25,445 nt of DNA from Paramacrobiotus richtersi (lineage: Eukaryota > Tardigrada > Eutardigrada > Parachela > Macrobiotidae): assembly GCA_034698045.1 (NCBI GenBank), contig JAQGAU010000633.1, positions 1-25,445 of the forward strand. The letters run 5' to 3'. The notes under the pieces are model-generated. The model had not been told where the DNA came from. It was given only the letters and a program-made list of their open reading frames with translations, and searched no databases. Numbering within the stretch: the first letter of the stretch is position 1; the number at the start of each line of letters is the position of its first letter. The translations under genes were made by a program, and so were the position numbers. Positions 1 through 10,664 of the stretch are shown here, one piece after another.

Positions 1-1077
1 GGTTGCAAGGTTAAGGATGACCTTTTCCAACAGGCTATGTTTGCTGGCAGCAGCGACGATATGCTTACAGACCGGCGCATTGTTTAGACTCATGTCATGA
101 CAGCGACATGAAAAGTTGCCGGTTTTCTCGTCGATCGTGACATGGTACAACGCTGCAGAATCTTTTTCGGAAAGAACGCCGAAGTTAGCTTTTCCATCAA
201 TTGTCGCATTTGGAAACGGCCATGGAATAATTTTGCTTGGAAATTCCTCATAATGCAGCGCTCTCTGAAATGCTGCTTTGTGCAGCACGGATAAACCAGA
301 CCCTTCGAATTTTGTTTTCAACTGCAAAGAGAACACGTTTTGGCGAACATGTGTTACAGAGGTTATTATTTTAAAATAATACTTAAGTATTAAGAAATAA
401 TACTGGTTAATTTATTCTTAATTATGTTCTGTTACCTGGGTACTGTTCGGATTGTTTCCTGGGCTAGGGACAACTTTCCAAATGCTAAGTGTTCGTTTCT
501 TGTCCGGGTTTGCGCCGAATAATGTGATTAAGTGCTTCGTTATCTGGGCTTCATCGGTCTGCTTAGACTTTGGAATCATATTTCTTTTATTCAGCAAAGC
601 GTACGGCCCCAGGTCAATCAAAGCGCGTGTGATATCTTCCAGCCGAGATCGGAAAGTTTCAGTAATTACGTCAACTAGCTCTGCCTGGCTTAAGCGTTTT
701 TTCCCAGCATCGATGCCAAGCAAGTTGTTAATACTCTCTACATCGTTAGTCTGAGGAAGGTTAGGATAAATGGTCGTGTTTATCCTGGATGTTTTTCCTA
801 GTTTCGCGAACAGCTTCGGAACAGCCCGCTTCTGCAGCCACTGAACAGCCAACCGATGTTTATTTGCCATTGGCAACTTTTCCACAAGAACAGTCATACC
901 ATCGATAGTATCTTCATCAACGACACCCGTTTGGTATACACCCAGGGCATGTGCCGGTGAACCGAATATCTGAGCCTTCCAGACCGACCAGACGTTTGCC
1001 GGCAAGCTATATGGAGTTTTTAACAAAATCCTTTCCATGTTCTTGGCTTTGTGTATGTAGCAAAGGTTATGATGAGC
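1..1077 (-). CDS. MULE-type transposase C-terminal region with SWIM zinc finger (partial, two exons)
   Basis: Two exons can be joined on the minus strand. Exon A is 1077-436, after a TAG acceptor at 1080-1078. Exon B runs from 321 to the window edge, after an acceptor ending TTTGCAG. The intron between them is about 114 bp (GTAACA...TTTGCAG), phase 0 on both sides. Exon A begins with a Cys/His stretch (LCYIHKAKN) like the segment following the DDE core of Mutator-like transposases. It later carries TNDVESINNLL, like the TNN-x-ES-x-N motif of animal SWIM-containing MULE proteins. Exon B carries FSCRCHDM followed by PVCKHIVAAA, which is the C-x-C...C-x-H SWIM signature used for DNA or protein binding. 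Exon B stays open at position 1, so the C terminus lies outside. The DDE catalytic part should lie upstream (above 1077), but I cannot see it there. The element is therefore 5'-truncated, has undetected exons, or is a domesticated C-terminal remnant. The family call is from motif knowledge; no search was run. Confidence 0.62.
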
Positions 1078-1343
1078 CTAAGGAGCAGAATCAACAATAT
1101 CATGGTCGCACCCAGTATCGCTCTATAAGGTTTACAAGAAACGGCTTCGGCTGTCGACACGCGTTTCATAATACGTTGTATGCATATTATAAAGAACGCC
1201 GTGGACACGTATTTTGACTAACACATGTTTTTAACGGCACACTCTAAAAATTCTGACGTAATTAGCCCAAACTTTTAAACGTAGCATATAAAATAGTATT
1301 GCATCCGTAGGCTTTCTGTACGGTACGAATTTTGTTGAGTTTT

Positions 1344-1523
1344 CTACAGCGAGCTTAAGAAAGTAATTATCAAGTACATGCCACGAAAAGAACTGCTTTC
1401 TTGTGGGTCTTCTTGTTCGTTAGCCGGTAGTGACGAATCGTAAGCCGCGTTGAAATCGTCCGCCGTTTCTGGGAATTCGCCCCAATCGTCCAGATGGAAC
1501 GTGTTGTTGTCCTGGCGATCCAT
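1344..1523 (-). CDS. Possible acidic 5' exon of unknown gene
   Basis: An open frame of about 60 codons starts at an ATG at 1523 (MDRQDNNTFHLDD...). It is rich in Asp, Glu and Ser (WGEFPETADDFNAAYDSSLP, then NEQEDPQESSS), a composition that reads like real disordered protein. It stops at 1344 after a more hydrophobic tail (GMYLIITFLSSL) that may be intron read-through. A clean GT donor is not obvious; GTACTT near 1377 is the only candidate. It lies upstream of the SWIM/MULE exons on the same strand and could be their first exon, but the space between (about 270 bp) is too small for a DDE domain. Function unknown. Confidence 0.25.
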   Translation of the reverse strand: MDRQDNNTFHLDDWGEFPETADDFNAAYDSSLPANEQEDPQESSSFRGMYLIITFLSSL

Positions 1524-1544
1524 AACTGAATCCAACGCAGACAA

Positions 1545-4240
1545 AGTAGACTTTTGCTGTGAGTTATGTTGGAAAAATTAAGAAGTTATGAACCTTAACC
1601 GTAATCACTGCTGCAGTGCTTTACTTCGGACTGTGCGATTACCGTGCTGCAGTCTTGAACTCGTTATCTGAGCCGTTATACTGACAGCTGTGGTGCCGAA
1701 TTCCAGCAAAGTCTGTAATTCTGAGTATAGCAGACAAAATGTGAGTCACACGCGTTTTTTGTTGCATACATTCAAAAACAAATGAAGCATAAACACTGTA
1801 TATGTTCGGCGCCCAGTCGTTCACCTGCGTTATCAGACATTCCAAGGCATGAACCAGTCGTCTGTAAAACAGCACTCCCAACACATTGCCAGATCCGCAC
1901 TATTAACGCAGTCAGTCAAGCAAGCAGATTATTGTCCATCCGTTTGCGTTGAGCCACTATCCTTGGCTATGTACTTGTTGCAGAACCAGAAGTTTATAAA
2001 GTTGGTCAGCCACAACATTCTTCGGGTATTTGTACCAAATCGTCACGCACTACTTGTGCTGGATCAAAGCTGGGAAACGCCGGGCCGCCGGCTATCGCAG
2101 GTTATAGCAATCCAACGATTTGTTTTATCAAGGTGCGCTGGCAGCAGTACAGTACAACAGTGCTTACAATTCAGTTTTTCTGTTACATTTAGCGCAACTT
2201 AAACATCGTATTCGTGTATGATGGTTGAGCAAACTGTATGTGAACGTCACTCTGGCTGTAATTTAACTTGATATATAGATATATACTGCAGTCTTCTATT
2301 ATTCGATTCATTTCTGGAATCAGGTCGTTTCGTGTCGTTTACCGTGACCGTTTACCACTGTCACAACCATTCATTCTTGTTTTCATCGTTTATACGAATC
2401 TATTGTTAAACTCTATGTGTTTGCCTTGATCGCCGTATCACTGTTGCCGGTATGTTGCAAAACACTCGCGCTGGTGGCACAGAAAGTTATGATTAGCAGA
2501 CATTCGTCAGCATACCCAATTCGAATCGATCGCAATGGTTATCGTTTATATTAAGCGGTAGCACAATATACAGGCCCTTTGTACGTATTACAAATTCCCT
2601 CGTTTATCCACAAATACGTAAAAATTACTTGTCACTTGTGGTGGTTATTTTTATAATCATAAAATAGATTTAAGGCTCAAATCCAGTCAAACCGGATTTC
2701 TTGCGACCAACAGTGCCATTTTATCACTGGAAATATTAGACAATACCCACACAGATTCTGTAGTCCAGCATGGTCTCTGATAATGTTTTCCCTTTCGTTA
2801 CATTTTGTTGCCGTTGTTTTAATCACTACGCATTCGAGAGAAACATCGAGCAAAGCTGAAGGTCACAAAAGGAAGTAAAAGTCGCGCGAGTGCGAGCGCA
2901 ATATTCCCAAGTTGAAGACAGGGATAGACGGTTACGGATGAATGCTTTCAACAGTTTGCATATCGGGCCTTGTTCAACAGCAATTTCCCTATAAATATCT
3001 ACGCGCAGCCGTCTGGAATCATCACCAAAATCGCACAAACAAACAAACAAACAAGTACTCCATGTTCCGCAGTTAAATACCGTTATGTTAGCTGCTTTTA
3101 ATTCATGATGGGTCATGAGGAAAACTCCGAAAACATATGCATAAACAATAGACTTCCAAAGGAGTTGCAAGCGCAGGTAAGCTGCCACTGGCTTTTGGAG
3201 TCAGATCGCTGGCCATTCACCCCACCCGCATGCCACATAATTTGCATATATAAAGTATGGTGTAGCACAATATTCGGGTTATCAGTGTCGTAGTCCAGAA
3301 TGTGAGGATTCGGTCTCTGAAGTGCTAAACAGTCGCTAAAGTAGAACTTTGCCGTTTTCCGTCACCAAATTGAATATATCCGAAGAAACACACGGCAGTC
3401 AATCAGAGTAGAATGACATTTGCGACCCTATCAGAGCACAGCAGCTGGCCTGCTCTAGGAGTAACATTCCAGTTTGCTGCTGGTAAAGACCGGTCCATCC
3501 GCAAAATCCATTTCTCCTGTCTCTGGATGCTTACATCGCTGAGCCAGTCACTACAAGGGCGCTACGAGAGTATATATACAACAAGAGGCAGTATACAATA
3601 TCACTTGATGCAGCGGTTGCTGCGAAAACACTATCCTTCGATTCCGCAAAGGTCATCTACATCCCCCATCGTGTGTTTTCTATACCATTCTGTTTGGCCC
3701 AACCCAAACCATGCCCCCATGTTACTAGAGGCCCGCCCCAACTATTTTACGTCTTCCGAAGTCCAAGCTTGCAGTTGAACGTGTTGTGTTTCCGTTCAAA
3801 CAATCGTGCAATTTCCCGTGCGTATTAAGTTAGAATGCTGGCATCGTTGGGGTGCAGCAACATTTTCAGCTCGGGGGTTCGCGATTCGAAATTCCAGTAA
3901 TCCGGGAAGCTGTTGAAACGTTACAACGTAAGATGTTATGCGTAGTAAAATGGATGAGGAATCAGAAGAAGACATCAATCAGAAGAAAATCTTGCACAGT
4001 GGCGGATCTGAACCGTTAGTACCAACCTAGCCAACTTGGCTGCCTCTTACTGTATATTATAGCTTATTATGTTTATGTGGATATACGTTGTGCCTTATTA
4101 ACTTTATTCATCAGAAAAAGTTAAAAATAAACGCCTTCAGTACAGATAGTTAAGACACCTGAAAAAGATTAAATTAAACCAACCAGTGTGAGCGCAATGG
4201 AACGGTCACGGTGGCAAGCCCAACGCGCGCAGTTTCTGGC
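1545..4240. other. Region with no gene that can be supported
   Basis: About 2.7 kb of AT-leaning sequence. Several 60-121 codon open frames exist on both strands, for example 2826-3188 (-) and 3413-3778 (+), but none has a recognisable domain, convincing start context or splice partners. A TATA-like string (ATATATAAAG, about 3245-3254) precedes the 3413 frame by about 160 bp, which is the only hint that it might be transcribed. A short CAAA run lies at about 3034-3055. I see no RNA gene here. Confidence 0.4.
3034..3055. repeat. (CAAA)n microsatellite
   Basis: A run of about five CAAA units (CACAAACAAACAAACAAACAAG). It is a short simple-sequence repeat with no coding context. Confidence 0.8.
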
Positions 4241-4242
4241 GT

Positions 4243-4364
4243 TAAAAGAATGATGAGTGCTGACCCTCAGTTGATGAGTGATGACCACCATTGCTGACTG
4301 CTGAGTACTGAGTGCGGAGTGCTGACTAATGAGTGCTGACCAGCAATGATGACTGATGAGGTAC
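4243..4364. repeat. Degenerate GAGTGCTGACT minisatellite
   Basis: Variants of GATGAGTGCTGAC, TGAGTGATGACC, TGCTGAGTACTGAGTG, CGGAGTGCTGACTAATG and GAGTGCTGACC follow one another at roughly 10-13 base spacing over about 120 bp. Units diverge, so this is an old or variant-rich array. It lies about 270 bp upstream of the Q1 start codon and just outside the upstream homology shared with the 14394-14655 fragment. Confidence 0.7.
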
Positions 4365-4462
4365 ATATATAGCCGACTCCAGTCACTCCAGTGAAAGTTA
4401 GTGCTACGCAATATGCATGTTATGGCAACCGCCCGGCTTACTGGGTTACAAGTGCGTTATAT

Positions 4463-4483
4463 GAAGTAACTGCCGTTCCCATG
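4463..4483 (+). promoter_or_regulatory. Conserved upstream element of family Q, copy Q1
   Basis: ATGAAGTAACTGCCGTTCCC corresponds to ATTGACGTAACYGCCGTTTCC found at the same distance upstream of Q2 and Q3. It lies about 150 bp before the Q1 ATG. The TGACGTAA core, a CREB/ATF-like site, is degraded to TGAAGTAA in this broken copy, but the AACTGCCGTT half is kept. A second shared string, CAGTTTCAGTGGAACGC, follows at about 4531. Confidence 0.5.
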
Positions 4484-4632
4484 GGTACGGTATCATGTCA
4501 AAATTTGTGCTTGCAAGCACTAGTTAACGCAGTTTCAGTGGAACGCTACGAGTAAATTCTGTTAGAAATTGGAATATTTTCGCAATTCTTGTAAGTTCTA
4601 AGTTTTTAGTAACTGTTGCATTTCTCAGCATC

Positions 4633-6940
4633 ATGAAACGATCATACGGTATCCGCGGTGCTTCATCTTCTGCGCCCAGTACAGCCCCCAAAAGTCTGCC
4701 ACGCTCAGCTTGTCCCATTTGCTACAACGAGTTGCTCCGAGGACTGGGATTGGAGTTCGAAGCCAGTCCCTGCAGTTGGCGCAGAGCCGTCCATCACGCG
4801 GCGCAGACTGTGGTGTTTTTCCAGTTGGACCTGCGGGGCGACAGCCCCGCTTGAGCAAGAGCGTCCTCATTCGCCCTGAGTCAATCCTGGTCGAGGGAAA
4901 TGTGGAAAAATCATGCCTGGTTCCATCCGTATTTACTGGAGGTTCTCTGCTGGCGATGCATTCGTCACACATCAGGAAAGCTATTGGACGAACGTACTTG
5001 GTGGACGGGGACGATCTCATGACTGCTCGACTATGCCAGTGCATTTGACGTCCATGACGAGGGTGAATCGGAGACTGGGTACGCTGAAGTCGCAGCCAAC
5101 GACGCCAGTACATCCAGGAATGTTCGCAGCAGGTAAAGGTGAAGTTCGAAACTTTTGCTGGACGGCAGATAGTGTTGGGAGGGAGGGGGCACGAGAACCC
5201 CAGTTGAGCCCTCAGCGCGCCACTGGTGTTTCGCTAACCTGCGGCGATCAGATCTAACCACATCCGGCTACCTCCCCGGGTGGTCATACTTCTGTGTTAT
5301 AGTTTTGTAGTTTCTGATGCTGTGGTTGTCGCTTTTGGGTCATTTGTTGTTGTTGTTTCCTAGACGTGGAACCCCGTATCGCACAAGCCCTGCCGAAGAA
5401 GGCACCGTTCAACGCACCCGCAGCAGGAGTGACAGCTCAGAAGCGTCAGCCGGCGATGTCCCGGAGGCGAGCTTACACAACGGCCTTCCTCCTGCTCGAA
5501 GTAAGCATACAACAGTACTTTTCTATAGTTGTAATCTTGCTTGTGCCTTCCATTTCCTGGATCTTGTGCCAGTTCCTGAATGTTCTGATCTGACTCTTCT
5601 GTGTGTCTTGATTGCTACAGATGTTTTCCTGGATGAACAAGATACCTCCGATAATCTGCCGAGTGTGAAATCAGTGGAAGGTCTTCTGATACCGCCCAAT
5701 CGCAAATCAGATGCGGCATCAGACGCTGGTACGTGTAATTTATCGTAATGGTGCAAGAGCCCACTCAACTGCTCATCGTCAGAGAAGAATCGGGAATTCT
5801 TGACAACATAACTGCAGCGTTGCATGGTTTTTTGATTTTGTTAAGTAATGTTTTAGTTTTTACCTTTCCCTGAAACTTTCACAGTATTCGCAACACATGA
5901 CTTTCTACCTTTTCCCTAACTTGGCAGTTTTCTCTCGGCTGACACTGAAAGATTGATCCTGTCGTACCGTATTTTGCCGTGATTGTACTGAAATCTCCTA
6001 ACATATATAACCGTTCCCCGCGCAGCACCTGATGAGATTTCGAACGTGTTCCAATGATACCCTCTGAATATACCATGATTATGTGCTTACAGGGAAGCAT
6101 CCGCGAGGAAGGACTGTTCACGCCCGTGACGGTGAGCCGCTGGAAGATGTTAGTCCGGGACTCGTTACACGTCAAAGAGGGAAGCGAGCCACGACTACCA
6201 ATGGACGCCGAAACGCAAACCAGCTGCCGGTACCCGTTCAAAGGGAACGAAAGCTTTATCGCCTGCTCGAAAGCGGAAGTGCATGTCAAACACACCCCGA
6301 CTACGCAGGGACGCGGAATCCAAGAACGACGAGAAGGCCCGAAAGTACCTGTTACGGCATCCGCGGCAAGGGATGGCCAAACTGCAGCAGGATAAGTAAC
6401 TATGGTGGATTGTTTTGACCGGGTTGTTCCGTTATTAATGTCTTGCGGCTGTTACAGAAGGTATTCGAAATCACATCAAGAACGTCGCAGCGCGGGGCTA
6501 TCGGTGTTGGGAGTTTCCGTGTTGCGGCGCGGTGCAGTTTGGAGGACAGTCGACTTCCGTTTACGGGCACATTCGGGGTCACGACAAGAGTTATGGGGGC
6601 CGGCCACCGCTCAAGGTGTGTGGGCGCTATCGAGAGGGGGAGACGACTCGGCGACGATATCTACTGGGTTATCCACCGGCTGCTGACATCCGCATCTTTC
6701 ATCTCGTCAGTGTCACTTGCCCGTAAACGGAAGTCGACTGTCACTGTTCGCCAGCGTGAGCAGGTGTTTAGCCGGGACTTTGCACTGTATATTGTCCCGG
6801 AGGATGTGGGGGAGGCGACAGCGCTGACCGGTCGGGTGGAGGCACTCAAGGCTGAAGGGCGTCTCAGCGAAGAAGCCTCCATCGAGGAGATTCTGCAACG
6901 CTTGGACGCACAGACAGCAGGCGACACAAACGACGTGACG
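4633..6940 (+). pseudogene. Family Q copy 1 (Q1), multi-exon gene, broken
   Basis: This is the third near-complete member of the family defined by Q2 and Q3. Exon 1 is 4633-5132, starting MKRSYGIRGASSSAP and ending at a GTAAAG donor. Exon 2 is 5364-5500, after TTTCCTAG and before GTAAGC. A segment homologous to the start of exon 3 is 5621-5728 and the rest of exon 3 is 6093-6392. Exon 4 starts at 6458. Exon 1 has a 1-nt loss near 4842 (LRGD frame lost) and another small deletion near 5020. The exon 3 donor, GGTAGG in Q3, is GATAAG here. Exon 4 carries a 25-nt inverted-copy insertion at 6718-6742 that shifts the frame. Introns 1 and 2 keep the positions and phases seen in Q2 and Q3, but exon 3 is split by an extra intron of about 364 bp. 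The finger motif is still readable (RCWEFPCC...HIRGH). The break points show decay after a once-coding state. Confidence 0.75.
6545..6742. repeat. 25-bp perfect inverted repeat inside Q1 exon 4
   Basis: The 25 bases at 6545-6569 (containing GTCGACTTCCGTTTACGG) recur as an exact reverse complement at 6718-6742. At the second site Q2 and Q3 instead carry codons for NADMIDV. The left arm is part of the normal exon; the right arm replaces family sequence, so it looks like a templated insertion. Confidence 0.85.
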
Positions 6941-6942
6941 GA

Positions 6943-7180
6943 AATGCATTGGTCAACACTGCCTGTTTTGTTATGTTTGTGTATGGGTTGTCGTTTTTCA
7001 TGTAGCGAGCTCGATTGTCTTTTTCGTGTGAGTGCTAAGTGTTATAGCCTCCAGAGCGTAGTGAGCAAAATGGAAATTATCTGTTTCATTCGGCGATCTT
7101 TTCCGAACCTTGTCATATGCGTTGAGGCGTGAGCTCCCCTCTTTTTGTTTAAAATGGCTTTTACTGACGTGGAATGCGTT
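6943..7180. other. Spacer between Q1 and the Q2 3' flank
   Basis: T-rich sequence with no supported gene. It is not similar to the 3' flanks of Q2 and Q3, so Q1 belongs to a different duplication context. Confidence 0.4.
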
Positions 7181-7183
7181 TAA

Positions 7184-8273
7184 TGTAGTACTGAGCTGTC
7201 CAGAGTAATGAGGGGCCCAAGTTATTAAAGGTTAATCAAGTAAACAACAAAACGAACAAGCTCATAAATGACTAAGAAGAAGCCATTCATTCGCCGTTGT
7301 CAACTTCCTAATAGTGAAAGTGAGCTAACCGTATCGAGGCTGCCAACTGGTACTGCGAATGAACCATACCCTACCCACCGGTCGGCTCAGAGAGAGAAAG
7401 CAAGTAAAGGGAATGCAAGTCTTGTTCGTGGGTAGCTGACGTGCCGGTGGCGCTCTCCTCAGCGCCACGACGGCAAGGGATCCTCGTACCCGACAGTTAT
7501 GGACAATGGCCACATTCTCAGTAGCCGATCGATCATCCTTAGATAGGGCATGATGCGTCTCGAACAGCTCGTGGTTACATCCGTCCGCGGGGCATGGGTG
7601 TCTATTCCCCGAATCTTCCAGGATTTTGCGGAGCCGTTGATTTCTGTGGCGGAGGCGGGATAAGGGTATGAAATACCCTCGCTCATGTCTGTTTGCGTGT
7701 ATAGACAGATGCGGCTGATATCCGGCCAGCGTTTAAATCACAGGGGGACAACTGTGGTCGGGAATTCAGCCGTGTTTCGCTTCAGAAGCGGGAAGGTCGC
7801 CTTGTGTAACCCGGTGATCCAGTTTATTTTGGATTATTTTCTCACCGACGCTGATCCGACTGGCTATTACCATACGATGTACTTGGATAAGAAAACCCTT
7901 GCTCAACAACTATCGATTAAATGCCGGTAACGCGAAAGCAAAGGAACATGAACATCGGACAGCTACAACTCTTACAAACCACCACTAAATAATTTCTCTG
8001 TAACCTGGTACCGTATCGGAAGAGGGGTTCTAGATGCGTATACGTTCACCGAAACACGTGCGTTGCGTCCAAAGCTCTTGTTCACCTCTTAACCCTATCC
8101 GCGGCAAAAAAAAAACTTTATAAGATGAGCAACATTTCTGCAGTTTTAACAAAACAATCTGGTATGACAGTTCGGTTCATATGAAACAACTGAAACCATT
8201 ACAGGAAAAGCATCAGTAACAACCTATAAATAGCTACAACAGCAGAAGACAGTCTTGATCACTGCACCCTGCT
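7184..8273. repeat. Family Q 3'-flank module, copy next to Q2
   Basis: This 1.1-kb block is closely similar along its whole length to 14724-15883, in the same orientation and at the same distance from the Q3 stop codon. Shared landmarks are TGTAGTACTGAG at the outer edge, AAGTTATT.A.GGTTAATCAAG, ATGATGCGTC.CGAACAGCTCGTG, GATATCCGGCCAGCG, and ACATTTCTGCAGT just before the stop codon. A degenerate further copy starts at 18050, and part of it is inverted at 23845-24240. Small insertions and deletions separate the copies. No terminal inverted repeats or target duplications were found at its edges. Confidence 0.75.
7460..7686 (-). pseudogene. Second conserved ORF of the family Q unit, copy A (degenerate)
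   Basis: An ATG at 7686 opens a frame MSEGISYPYPASATEINGSA. It is matched in the Q3 flank by an ATG at 15273 with MSEDSSYPYLAFATENNGLA. Further along, both copies encode ENVAI..NCR.RG.L.VVAL, but in different frames relative to the start, so each copy carries at least one frameshift. Codon-level similarity in two diverged copies suggests a protein was once made from this strand, downstream of Q2 exon 4. I do not recognise the product. It may also be a 3' exon set of the same transcription unit. Confidence 0.35.
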
Positions 8274-10664
8274 TCACTTCGTTTGTGCCGCGAGCTGATC
8301 CTGCGCGTCCAAACACTGCAGAATCTCGTCGATGGACGCCTGTTCGCTAAGACGCCCATCAGCCTGCAGGGCCTCCACCCGATCAGTCAACGTTGTCGCA
8401 GCGGCCACATCCTCCTTGGCAATATACATGGAGAGCGATACTCCCGGTTTATACACCTGCTCCTGCTGGCGCACAGTCACGTCGATCATGTCTGCATTGA
8501 CGAGGAGAAAGGTGCGAATGTCACCCGCCGGTGGATAGCTCAACAGATACCGTCGCCGGGTCGTCTCACCCTTTCGGTAGCGTTTGCACGCCTTACGCGG
8601 TGCAGATTGGTTCTCGTGTCCACAGATGTGCCGGTAAACGGAATCTGACTCTCCTCCAAACTGCACTGCTCCGCAACATGGATGCTCCCAGCATCGGTAT
8701 CCCTTGGCCGCGACATTCTTGATGTGAGTCCGCATACGTTCTGCAACAAACTGCTTACTAAACAACGAGTTATCCTGCTACACAATGAGCCGTACGCAAG
8801 TGCGTCGATCCTTGTACCACTGCACGCGTGACTATATATGCACTGTTTTTCTGGCAGCATGGCAAACAGTTGTTACATAAGGAAAGCGGGAACTTATGTG
8901 CCTACAGTAATGCACAAACATCCGTCACATAAGCTGCCTCCAAACCACAAAATTCTTTGTCTTCTTCACTCTGTGTTTATGGTAAAACGTACGAAACGCA
9001 TGTTACAACGACTGACCAGTCTGCGCGCGCACTCGTATACGGCTACTACACTCCGGTTTTCTTACCCTGTTGCAGTACTGCCGTCCCTTGCTGGGGATCC
9101 CATACCCGATAGGTCCGATGATCGCGCGCTCTGTCTGTGTTGTGCACTTTAGCCCGCTTGCTTGGTGTCTTCGCGCTGCGCTTCCGCCCGGGCGCAAGTG
9201 GCGAAGCCTTCCGTTTACTGGCTCTCCGACCACTGTGTTGCAGCGGTTGGTTGTCATCGGTCGAAACGTTACCTGAAGCAGGACAAGGCTTAGCTCGGCT
9301 TAGCACACTCTGGGAGACGCAGAACACAGTGCTACAATAGTTAACCAGCGGAAAAAAGCAAGCCCCACCTGTAACTACCATTGTCGTGGGCTCGCTGCCA
9401 GTAGGAGGAAGGCCGTCGTGTACTGTTGTATCCGGTGTATCTTCGTTGGCCAAGGCCACTGCTGACGCTTCTGAGCTGTCCCTACTGCGGCGGACGTCCA
9501 TGATGGGATTCTCTCCGGAAGGGCGTGTAGGATACGGTGTGCTACATCTGAAAAACAGCGACCAAACAACAATTTATGACCCACTCGAGATTCGCAACAG
9601 AACTGTTACCATACTCAAAAAAACCAAGAAATATTCTGCGGAAGTATGACCCATCTGGGAGATGGACGGCTTTCCGGCGGTTGTTAGTGGGATAAAAAAA
9701 ATCTCGAACCATTGGCGCACCGAAGGATGTGGGACCGGGGGCTGGGGGTGCGTCGTGGATTATAGACACGAGTTGAGCAAAATTTTGACATAAGACTTTT
9801 GCTTCTGTTGTTACTTGTTACACAGCTCCGTCATTTGCTTCCTTTTCGTATCACACAGGGGCGTAATAAGAGGGTGCCCCCACCGAAGTGCCTGTTCGTT
9901 CAGCCCCTCGCCGGAGACATTTCGCCCCCCACCCTCACCGAAGGACAAATTTGTTTCTTGAAAATCTTTCCCACATTTACAGCTGTCATGCGCGCTGAAC
10001 TGCTCTAATAAAAATTATTTTTGATTACTTTTTTAACCTCCCCCCACCCACCCCCGTCTTCCCCCGCGATCGCCCCATACTCCATCCCTGCACCAAAATG
10101 CTTAACCCTCTCCCCCTATTTATCATCGGGTTACCTGCTGCGGACACTCCTGGATCTGCTAGGTTCTGATTCGACGCGTGGTTCTTCGTCAGATCCGCAT
10201 TCTGTCTCCACATGGACGTCCAGTGCAGCCACATATTCCAGCAGTTTCATGAGATCGTCCCCGTCCACCAAATACCCTCGTCCCATGGCTCTTTTGACAT
10301 GTGACGAATGCAGCGACAGCAGAGCATCTCCAATGAATACAGATGGCACCAGGCATGACTTGTCCACATTTCCTTCCCGAACTGATTCAGGGCGAATGAG
10401 GACGCTCTTACTCAAGCGCGGTCGGTCGCCGCGCAGATCCAGCTGGAACAAGACCACAGTTTCCACCGAATGATCGACGGCTCTCCGCCAGCTGGAAGGA
10501 CTGGCTTCGAACTCCAAACCCAATCCTTTGAGGAGGTCTTTGTAGCAGATGGGAGAACCTGACCGTGCATGATCACAGCAACAGCTTTTCGGGACAGGCG
10601 CAGTAGGTGACGCAGGGGAAGCGCCACGGAAATCACGTGACCGCGACCGCTGTTTTGGTGTCAT
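8274..10664 (-). CDS. Family Q copy 2 (Q2), four-exon gene of unknown function, zinc-finger-like C-terminal exon
   Basis: Exons on the minus strand are 10664-10135, 9547-9396, 9272-9066 and 8740-8274. Lengths 530, 152, 207 and 467 nt total 1356 nt, giving 451 residues and a stop with phases 2, 1, 1, the same as Q3. Acceptors are TTTTTCAG, TGCTTCAG and TTGTTGCAG; donors are GTAACC, GCGAGC (a GC donor) and GTAAGA. Intron 2 (9395-9273, 123 nt) has no stop in frame and is divisible by three, so retention would give a 492-residue product. The start ATG has adenine at -3 (GATAATGAC). Exon 1 encodes a basic Ser/Arg N terminus, a core (YKDLLKGLGLEFEASPSSWR, then LVDGDDLMKLLEY) and an acidic/Ser-Arg end. 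Exon 3 is basic and ends TYRVWDPQQG. Exon 4 has GYRCWEHPCCGAVQFGG, a candidate C-x4-CC-x14-H-x3-H finger with HICGH, then a helical tail. No homologous family recognised; nuclear location is inferred from basic tracts only. Confidence 0.7.
10040..10065 (-). other. Potential G-quadruplex motif in Q2 intron 1
   Basis: On the gene's coding strand, intron 1 begins with runs GGGGG-AAGAC-GGGGG-T-GGG-T-GGGGGG, which fits the G3+N1-7 quadruplex rule. The other copies also have G- or C-rich tracts in intron 1 (Q1 about 5180-5193 G-rich; Q3 about 17124-17140 C-rich on its coding strand), so the position but not the strand is shared. Confidence 0.55.

Noticed and set aside
2826-3188. 120-codon minus-strand frame
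   Set aside because: No domain, no splice partners, no promoter on that strand; it also crosses a CAAA microsatellite.
4633-5048. Three overlapping plus-strand ORFs at the Q1 start as separate small genes
   Set aside because: They are pieces of one exon 1 separated by small deletions, shown by alignment with Q2 and Q3.
7184-8273. 3'-flank modules as LTRs of a retroelement
   Set aside because: The block occurs 3' of both Q2 and Q3, but there is no matching 5' copy at Q2, no TG...CA ends, primer-binding site or reverse transcriptase. Tandem duplication explains the 18050 copy better.
9046-9501. Single continuous 151-codon ORF as an independent gene
   Set aside because: It is Q2 exon 2, stop-free intron 2 and exon 3 read together; alignment to Q3 shows the exon limits.
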